Below are positions 57,288 to 64,000 of a stretch of DNA of 64,000 nucleotides, piece after piece. The notes under the pieces were generated by a model. That model saw only the letters and a program-made list of their open reading frames with translations. It was not told the origin of the DNA and did no database searches. Position 1 is the stretch's first letter. Each line of letters starts with the position of its first letter. The stretch lies in assembly GCF_963082655.1 (NCBI RefSeq), contig NC_081553.1, positions 43,927,260-43,991,259 on the forward strand, in the 5' to 3' direction. Source of the stretch: Stomoxys calcitrans (lineage: Eukaryota > Arthropoda > Insecta > Diptera > Muscidae). Position numbers and translations under genes: made by a program.

Positions 57288-57580
57288 ATTTTTATACCCT
57301 CCACCATAGGATGGGGGTATACTAATTTCGTCATTCTGTTTCACATCGAAATATGCGTCTGAGACCACATGAAGTACATATATTCTTGATCGTCATGTCA
57401 TTTTAAGTCGATCTAGCCATGTCCGTTCGTCGAAAGCACGCTAACTTTCGAAGGAGTGAAGCTAGCCGCTTGAAATTTTGCACAAATACTTTTTATTAGT
57501 GTAGGTCGGTTGGGATTGTAAATGGGCCGATCATTGGTTTGATATATCTGCCATATAAACCGATCTTGGGTCTTGTTTAT
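57288..57580 (+). mobile_element. HINE subfamily II, left-end fragment
   Basis: TTATACCCTCCACCATAGGA, TTCTTGATCGTCATGTC, CTAGCCATGTCCG, AGCTAGCCGCTTGAAATT, stopping at GATCTTGGGTCTTG. Confidence 0.7.
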
Positions 57581-57660
57581 ATTGAATATGTTTTGAATTA
57601 CTTTTCCAAAAGTAATTCAATCACTATAATCACTTTCGTGATTGAAGCAGCGTCAAATAA

Positions 57661-58992
57661 AAACAAGTAAAAAGGCGTTAAGTTCGGCCGGGCCGAACTT
57701 TGGATACCCACCACCTCGGGTATATATACAAATCACATTTCATCAAAATTCGGTGAAAATTTCATACCTTATGTCCCATAGCAGTTATATCGAAATATGT
57801 TCCGATTTGGACCAAATACTAATAAGTACAGTAGCTATATCCAAAAATACAAAAGCCTAACATAAGTTACTGTGTCAAATTTTAGTGAAATCGGATAATA
57901 AATGCGCATTTTATGGACCCAAAGCTTTAATTCGAGAGATCGGTCTATATGTCAGGTATAGTCAAATCTGGACCGATCTGGGCCAAATTGAAGAAGGACA
58001 TCGAAGAGCCTAAATTAACTCACTGTCTCAAATTTCAGCGTCATTGGACAATAAATGCGCCTTTTATGGTCCCAAAACCTAAAACCGAGATATGGGTCTA
58101 TATGGCAGCTATATTCAAATCTGAACCGATCTGTGCCATATTTCAAAAGTATGTCAAGGGGCTTAACTTAACTCACTGTTCCAAATTTCGGCGACATCGA
58201 ACTATAAATGCGCATTTTATGGGCCCAAAACCTTAAATCAAGAAATCGGTTTATATGGCACCTATATCCAAATCTGAACCGATCTGGGCCAAATTGACGA
58301 AGGATATCGACGGAGCCAAGGGAACTCACTGTCCCAAATTTCGGCGACATCGGACAATAAATAAGCATTTTATGGGCCCAAAACCATAAATCAAGAAATC
58401 GGTCTATATGGCAGCTATATCCAAATCTGGACCGATCTAGACCAAATTAACGAAGGATGTCGAAGAGCATTACACAACTCACTGTCTTAAATTTCAGTAA
58501 AATCGGATAATAAATGTGGCTTTTATGGGCCTATGACCCTTAATCGGAGGATCGGTCTATATGGCAGCTATATCCAAATCTGAACCGATCTGGGCTAAAT
58601 TGACGAAGGATATCGAAGGGCCTAAGACAATTCACTGTCCCAAATTTCAGCAAAATCGGATAATAAATGTGGCTTTTATGGGCCTAAGATCCTAAATCGG
58701 CGGATCGGTCTATATGGGGGTTATATGAAGATATGGTCCGATATAGCTCATTTTCGAACTTAACCTGCTTATGGACAAAAAAAGACTCTGTGCAAAATTT
58801 CAGCTCAATATCTCTATTTTTGAAGACTGTAGCGTGATTTCAACAGACAGACGAACGGACATGTATAGATCGTCTTAGATTTTTACGCTGATCAAGACTA
58901 TATATACTTTATAGGGTCGGAAATGGATATTTCGGTGTGTTTCAAACGGAATGACAAAGTGAATATACCCCCATCCTTCGGTGGTGGGTATA
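57661..58992 (-). mobile_element. Complete HINE subfamily I (first of a head-to-tail run)
   Basis: AAACAAGTAAAAAGGCGTTA, perfect palindrome, TACCCACCACCTCGGG at the left; 153-bp units; ACAGACAGACGAACGGACAT and CCTTCGGTGGTGGGTATAAC at the right. The next element starts immediately. Confidence 0.88.
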
Positions 58993-59933
58993 ACAAGTAA
59001 GAGCGTGCTAAGTTTGGTCGGGCGAATCTTATATACCCTCCACCATGGATAGCATCTGTCGAGTTCTGTGCGCAGTATCTCTTTTTAGGAAAACAAAGAA
59101 TAATGAACAGGACGGAGGAGGAGGTAGAGCTGTATCAAGTTATAGTCCGATTCGGAACTCAAGAAACAAAATCGTGAGATCGGATTATATGGGAGCTATG
59201 TTTGATTCATACCATATTGCACACGTATGTTGAAAGCTATGGGAGAAGGCGTTGTACAACATTTGTGCCAAATCGGATGAGAATGGCGATCTCTAGAGGC
59301 TCTAGAACTCAAGATCCCAGATCGGTTTTTATGGCAGCTATATCAGGGTATGGAGCGATTTGGACCATACTTCGCATAAATGTTGGAAGTGAGACCAAAA
59401 CACCACGTGCAAAATTACAGCCAAGTCGGATTGGAATTGCTCCCTCTAGAGGCTCAAGAAGTCAAGACCCAAGATCGGTTTATATGGCAACTATATCAGG
59501 TTATGAACCGATTTGAACTATACTTAGCACAGTTGTTGGAAGTGACACCAAAACACCACGTGCAAAATTATCGGACGATAATCGGTTGAGAAATGCGTCC
59601 TATAGAGCCTCAAGAAGTCAAGACCCAAGATCGGTTTATATGGAAGCTATATTAAAACATGAACCGCTTTAGCCCATTTACAATCCCAACCGACCTACAC
59701 CAATAAGAAGTATTTGTGCAAAATTTCAAGCGGCTAGCTCTACTCCTTCAAAAGTTAGTGTGCTTTCGACAGACGGACGGATGGACGGACGGACAGACGG
59801 ACGGACATGGCTAGATCGACTTAAAATTACGACCTAGAATATATATATTTTATGGGGTCTGAGACGCATATTTCGAGGTATTACAAACAGAATGACAAAT
59901 TTAGTATGCCCCCATCCTATGGTGGAGGGTATA
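58993..59933 (-). mobile_element. HINE subfamily II (second of the run)
   Basis: ACAAGTAAGAGCGTGCTAAG, TATACCCTCCACCATGG, units, GACGGACGGATGGACGGACG, CCTATGGTGGAGGGTATAA. Frames such as 59202-59516 are repeat translations. Confidence 0.82.
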
Positions 59934-60628
59934 AAAACAAGTAAAAGCTTGCTGAGTTCAGCCGGGCCGAATCGTGGGAACCCATCACCATGGATTCTGC
60001 TTACAATTTATACAAAATAAATTTTGTTGAAGGGCATAATTTTATTCTACGTTCCAAACTTCTGTCAAACTAGCAAAAATTAGAGGTGCTAGAAACCGAA
60101 CAAGGATGATCGAGGGGCCGGTTTACATGGGAGCTATATCAGATTATAGACTGATTTAGACCGTATTTGGTACAAATGTTGGAAGTCGTAACAAAGCACT
60201 GAATGCTAAATTTCAGCCAATTCTGACATAAATTGCGGCTTGTAAGGGCTCAAGATGTCAAATCGGGAGATCGGTTTATATGAGAGCTATATCAGGTTGA
60301 AGACCGATTTGGACCGTACTTGACACAGTTGTTGAAAGCCATAACAGAATACATGCAAAATTTCAGCTACATCTAAATCTGAACCGATATGGCCCATTTG
60401 GAATTTCCAATGACCTACATTAATATTAAGTATATGTGCAAAATTTCAACTGTCAAGCTCTACGCGTTCGACGGCTATCATGATTTCGACAGACGGAAGG
60501 ACGGCCGGACATGGCTAGATCGACTCAGAAAGTCGAGACAATCAAGAATGGGGTGTCACACTAGTATTTCGATGTGTTACAAACGAAATGACTAGATTAG
60601 AATACTCCCATCCTATGGTGAAGGGTAA
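59934..60628 (-). mobile_element. HINE subfamily IV (third of the run)
   Basis: AAAACAAGTAAAAGCTTGCT, AGCCGGGCCGAATCGTGGGA, TTTATTCTACGTTCCAAACT, units, GACAGACGGAAGGACGGCCG, CATCCTATGGTGAAGGGTAA. Continuous counterpart of the split copy at 35819-37625. Confidence 0.75.
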
Positions 60629-60890
60629 AGCGTGCTTAGATAGCCCGGGCCGAATATTGGGAACCCACCAACATGGATTCTACTAAAAATTTATTCAGAA
60701 TAAATTTAGTTGAAGGGCATAATTTTATTCTACATACCAAACTTCAGTCAAACCAGCAAAAATTAAAGCTGCCAGAAACCGAACAAGGATGATCGAGCGA
60801 CCGGTTTACATGGGAGCTATATCAGGTTTTAGACCGATTTGGACCGTATTTGGCTCAGTTTTTAGAAGTCTTTACAGAACATTACATGCA
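60629..60890 (-). mobile_element. HINE subfamily IV fragment (fourth of the run)
   Basis: AGCGTGCTTAGATAGCCCGG, GGGAACCCACCAACATGGAT and ACATACCAAACTTCAGTC repeat the start of the previous element, then it is truncated. Confidence 0.65.
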
Positions 60891-61184
60891 CCTAGATATC
60901 TTTCCCAAACACCTTTCGATGTCGGCATCAACATCTGAAGCCTTTCGCCAAGCCCACCGAAAGTTCCCGATCAACTATAAATTGACTGGTGTCAATAATC
61001 GCACCGGTTATAAGCACCACCGAGGACCTTTGGTCTTGCGAGGGTCATTCTGTCGAGAATTTAACAACTGAACCCTCCTACCAAAAGTTTGCTATCTATT
61101 GTAATACAACTAATGGAGGCTTACTTACTCATCTGAGTGGTGAGTTTCACACTAACACCGGCTAATATAAATTGTGAATCTCAC
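60891..61184. other. Unassigned sequence
   Basis: A frame through 60850-61071 begins inside the HINE and continues here without a recognised motif. Confidence 0.35.
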
Positions 61185-61747
61185 TACTCGGTATTTGCAC
61201 TGCTCTCATGTTTTGAATAGCAGAGAACGGGCAGAATAAATATAGATTGGGAGCAAATGATGCCAATTGGACGATGTGGCATTAACTTGTCCAAATATTG
61301 ATATCGCCTATTTTATACTTATAGGGTAGGTGTAGGGTATTTTGTAGTCATCATAGCCAGAATTTTGCCCAACCCTTCTTGTTTATAATATGAAGATGTC
61401 TTTCTGACATCACAAAGCAACTGATTTTCAAACAACAAGACAGATGTAAACACTAAAGAATTTCATGATGATTCGTATGAGAAGTGAAATAAAATATAGG
61501 CCAATTTCCCTAATGAAAGTCATGAATAATTTTTTAAGTTTCGATTTTAAAGACATCAGATACCCTACACTGACAGGTTTCTGAAGAGCATATGCAGCTC
61601 AAGTTATATTGGTCTTCTGTTCTGTTGATAAAAACTGGCTACATTAAGGCGTTATCAACTCAACCGAGATAGGCTTATTCTATTACATAGTTTAAATAAA
61701 TGAATAAATTATTCTACTATTTTGGGGATTCTTCTATTTTAAATAGG

Positions 61748-61785
61748 TATAAAACTATTCATGCCCCATTTCATGCCTAGCAGTA
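61748..61785 (+). promoter_or_regulatory. Core promoter of TsetseEP-like gene 7
   Basis: TATAAAA at 61748-61754, 81 bp before the ATG. The gene 6 initiator TCAGTA is here GCAGTA, displaced by a 5-bp insertion. Confidence 0.6.
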
Positions 61786-61828
61786 TCATTTGAATAGTCG
61801 ACCAGTTAAGAAACACGGATAGTTGAAT

Positions 61829-62816
61829 ATGGCTTTGCTGAAGTTCTTTACACTTTCTCTATTTTTAAGCCTAGCACTTGGACAGGTTTGTATATGGCAT
61901 TTCTGTGTGGCTAGAGAAGTTCTGAACTTTCTTTTAAATTTCAGGAAATGCGAGAAAATCCAGAGATTCATGTGCAAGATTTCATAGCAGCAAATAAGAA
62001 ATCATGTGATGAACATATCAAGGAATACGATAGTCGCATTGAGTCCTTCAAGGATCTCTATAATGGGCGTGTGGGCACCATAGATATTCAAAAAGAATTT
62101 CTATTAGCTGCCATGCAACATTCCAGTGATCGTTTGGCGGCCTTTGAACTTCTAAGTGATGTGACCAAGGAATGTGCCCATCAACATAGACTGCAACTCT
62201 CGTTGACCAAAGTTAAGGATATGTTAGTGAATTGTTCCGCCACAGCCTACAGTCAATTGGAAGGCTTATTGGCTCCAGTCATGCAAACTCGCAACGCTTT
62301 GAGTACGTATTATGATGAAACATTGCTGCAGGAATTTGGAAAATGCATAACCCCTTCGGAGTCACAGAAAACTTCAGAGGCAGAGAAAACCATCGAGTGT
62401 CTGAAGGATGTGGTAAGCATGCATGTGTGTGGAAGATCTGTGACCTTTTTAATATGTAGAAATATACATACAAAATATAGGTTTCCATCTCCGGTGCTTT
62501 CACAGTAAGCAATCGCAAGACTTTCGATTTTGAATTGGATGCCGCCAATTGTTCCGGCAATACGTACATAAAAATGGCTTTGGATTGTAGCTTTGTGGCT
62601 CAGAGTACTACCATTGCCTTGATTACCGCCACCAATGTTATGATCGACAGATGCTCTCAGAGTGCATCGGAATGTACTCCTTGTGAGCGTAAACTTGCCT
62701 GTGAAAATGTGCATGAAATCCCCGCAAATTTGATTGACTATGCAAATCAAACCATGACAAATCCTTTCTACAACAGTAATGAAACGATTAGTTGTATGAC
62801 TATTAATTTGGTTTAA
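61829..62816 (+). CDS. TsetseEP-like (DUF725) secreted protein, gene 7
   Basis: Exons 61829-61885, 61945-62412 and 62481-62816 join in phase 0 to code 286 aa. Exon 1 is a signal peptide (MALLKFFTLSLFLSLALGQ). Exon 2 holds KSCDEHIKEYDSRIESFKD, AAFELLSDVTKECAHQH and TIECLKDV. Exon 3 holds YIKMALDCSFVAQS, IDRC, ECTPCERKLACENV and NPFYNSNETISCM. Twelve cysteines in the mature chain, at the same positions as gene 6. Introns are 59 and 68 bp, like gene 6. Intact and probably functional; secreted by prediction, molecular role unknown. Confidence 0.9.
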
Positions 62817-62985
62817 GCTTTAAAGATGTGTTTACGCTGAAAAAATGATAAAGAAATGGAAATGATTTGGATTTTGTAAAGTTGAGGTTTAGTTTTGTGT
62901 TTCCATGGTAAGTCTAAAATATGAAAATTCAATGAATTTTGTTGTTAATCGAAAATCTTAACCATAGAGCAACTATGTCATAGCC

Positions 62986-63370
62986 GGGGTTTTCACATCA
63001 GCAGCAGGTCTATTTCATATGCCGCATGCTTTTTGGGACGCACTATTTAAACTAAATCGAAATAATTGGCTAAGTGCAAATTTCTTCTTCTCTCCCTCTC
63101 GCTCAGATAAGTCTTGTTTTTGAAGGTCTAAGGTAACCTTATAAGAAGCCACACTAGTCTAGCATGGACACTTAATCCAGCGGGAAAAAATTAGATGTTG
63201 CTCTTTCCTCATTAATGCTAGGGAAATTTTTGAGGCAGCGTTATGGGGAACGGACACAAATTGGAGGTTTCTTATCATTGAGCTAAACTTGAATCGGCCT
63301 CTTGCTAGTTGTTTAGTGCTGGTTGGTAAGCTGCACAGTGGGATAGAATCAAAAAAACTTGTAAACTAGT
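62986..63370. other. 3' flank of gene 7, part of the duplicated segment
   Basis: Contains the uninterrupted target of the gene 6-side Helitron near 63017 and the TTGTTTTTGAAGGTCTAA block. No gene recognised. Confidence 0.5.
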
Positions 63371-64000
63371 AAAAAGGCGTTAAGTTCAGCCGAACAGATA
63401 CCCTACGGATACCCAAGACCCCCAGTGAAAAATACACCCAGAGCAGCTATATCGAAATATAATCCGGTTTGGACTAAATTCAGAACGGAATTGAGTGGTC
63501 TAATAAATACAAGTCACTGTTGGATTTTGCAGAGCAAAATATTGGTCTTTTGCCAGCTATATCCAAATACAGACCGATCTGAACCATAAACGACATGAAT
63601 GTTGAAAAGCCTAACATAAGTCACAGTGTCAAATTTCAGCGAAATCGTATAAATAATGCGAGTTTTATGGGCCCCAAACCTTAAATCGAGAGATCAGTTC
63701 ATATGACAGCCATATCCAAATCTGGACTTGGTGTCAGAGATTGGAGAAGGATCGCCAAAGATCGAAGACCTTGGAAATCTATTTTAAGTTGGGCTAATGG
63801 CACAAATGTTCAGACATACCCAATTGAAGAGCGTGCTAAGTTCGGCTGGGCCGAATCTTGGATACCCACCCCACCACCTTGGGTAGATATGTTAACCGCC
63901 TTTCGTCATAATCCGGAGAACAATGCATCATTTTTAAACTCATTGCAGCTATATTTACATATGGTCTGATTTAGACCAAACTCGACATGGCCGTCGAGGG
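63371..64000 (-). mobile_element. HINE fragments, subfamily I and mixed
   Basis: CTAGTAAAAAGGCGTTAAG with a broken palindrome at 63371, then HINE units to about 63720. After a LINE fragment a second left end starts at 63830 (GAGCGTGCTAAGTTCGGCTG, GGCCGAATCTTGGATACCC) and runs off the window. Confidence 0.65.
63722..63826 (+). pseudogene. LINE 3'-end fragment
   Basis: Translates as GVRDWRRIAKDRRPWKSILS followed by a GTNV-containing tail, the C-terminal end typical of RTE/jockey-like polyproteins. Its DNA aligns with the 3' end at 7006-7110 (-). Only about 35 codons remain, flanked by HINE ends on both sides. Confidence 0.65.

Larger units (their letters stand above)
61185..62985 (+). repeat. 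Segmental duplication, copy carrying gene 7
   Basis: Counterpart of 51562-53365, with small indels (for example a 5-bp insertion between TATA box and gene start). Homology resumes after the empty Helitron site and runs to about 63220. Confidence 0.85.

Overview
The window looks like a piece of an AT-rich fly genome, probably a calyptrate dipteran such as a muscid. The reasons are spliced genes with short GT-AG introns, TATA/TCAGT core promoters, a dipteran-type family of secreted proteins (TsetseEP domain, formerly DUF725), a divergent insect ionotropic receptor, and a dense mix of Helitron-like repeats with (GTCY)n microsatellites. Species and family are inference; no search could be run.

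Genes. Seven paralogous three-exon genes lie on the + strand at 8514-12114, 17359-18464, 30933-31917, 38092-39038, 47010-47958, 52214-53201 and 61829-62816. They are called TsetseEP-like genes 1 to 7 here. Each has a first exon coding a 19-22 residue signal peptide, a helical second exon of 144-164 codons and a cysteine-rich third exon of 107-111 codons. All introns are phase 0. I assembled the models by eye from splice sites and conserved reading frame. One intact single-exon ionotropic-receptor gene (25239-26993, 584 aa) sits between genes 2 and 3.

Everything else is mostly mobile DNA. The dominant family resembles DINE-1/mini-me type elements (HINEs, non-autonomous relatives of Helentrons). 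These have a (GTCY)n tract near one end, central tandem repeats with a 153-bp period, subterminal inverted repeats, and a palindrome followed by ACTTGTT at the other end. In this annotation subfamily I has TATACCCACCACC ends, subfamily II has TATACCCTCCACC ends, III has a TACCCTACACCAC-like end, and IV has a GGAACCCATCACC-like end. + orientation means (GTCY)n on the left and palindrome on the right. A second family has ~130-bp tandem repeats and canonical Helitron ends (TC start, CTAG end, A/T target); two copies carry the same truncated tRNA-like SINE. Also present are full-length SINE copies, three dead fragments of one non-LTR element's 3' end, two rearranged copies of a LINE with RNase H, a decayed Ty3/gypsy-type integrase region, two copies of an internally deleted Tc1/mariner-like transposon, and one mariner MITE.

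Layout: 1-8400 repeats and remnants; 8514-12114 gene 1, whose second intron is filled by nested insertions; 12-17 kb nested Helitron/HINE; gene 2; 18.6-25 kb HINE, retroelement, minisatellite and LINE; receptor gene; 27.8-30.3 kb large HINE; gene 3; 32-37.6 kb Helitron and HINEs; gene 4; 39.2-45.6 kb a nearly perfect 3.17-kb tandem duplication of nested repeats; gene 5; 48-51.5 kb HINEs; gene 6; 53.4-60.9 kb Helitron and a head-to-tail run of HINEs; gene 7; repeats to the end. Genes 6 and 7 are a recent duplicate pair together with their flanks.
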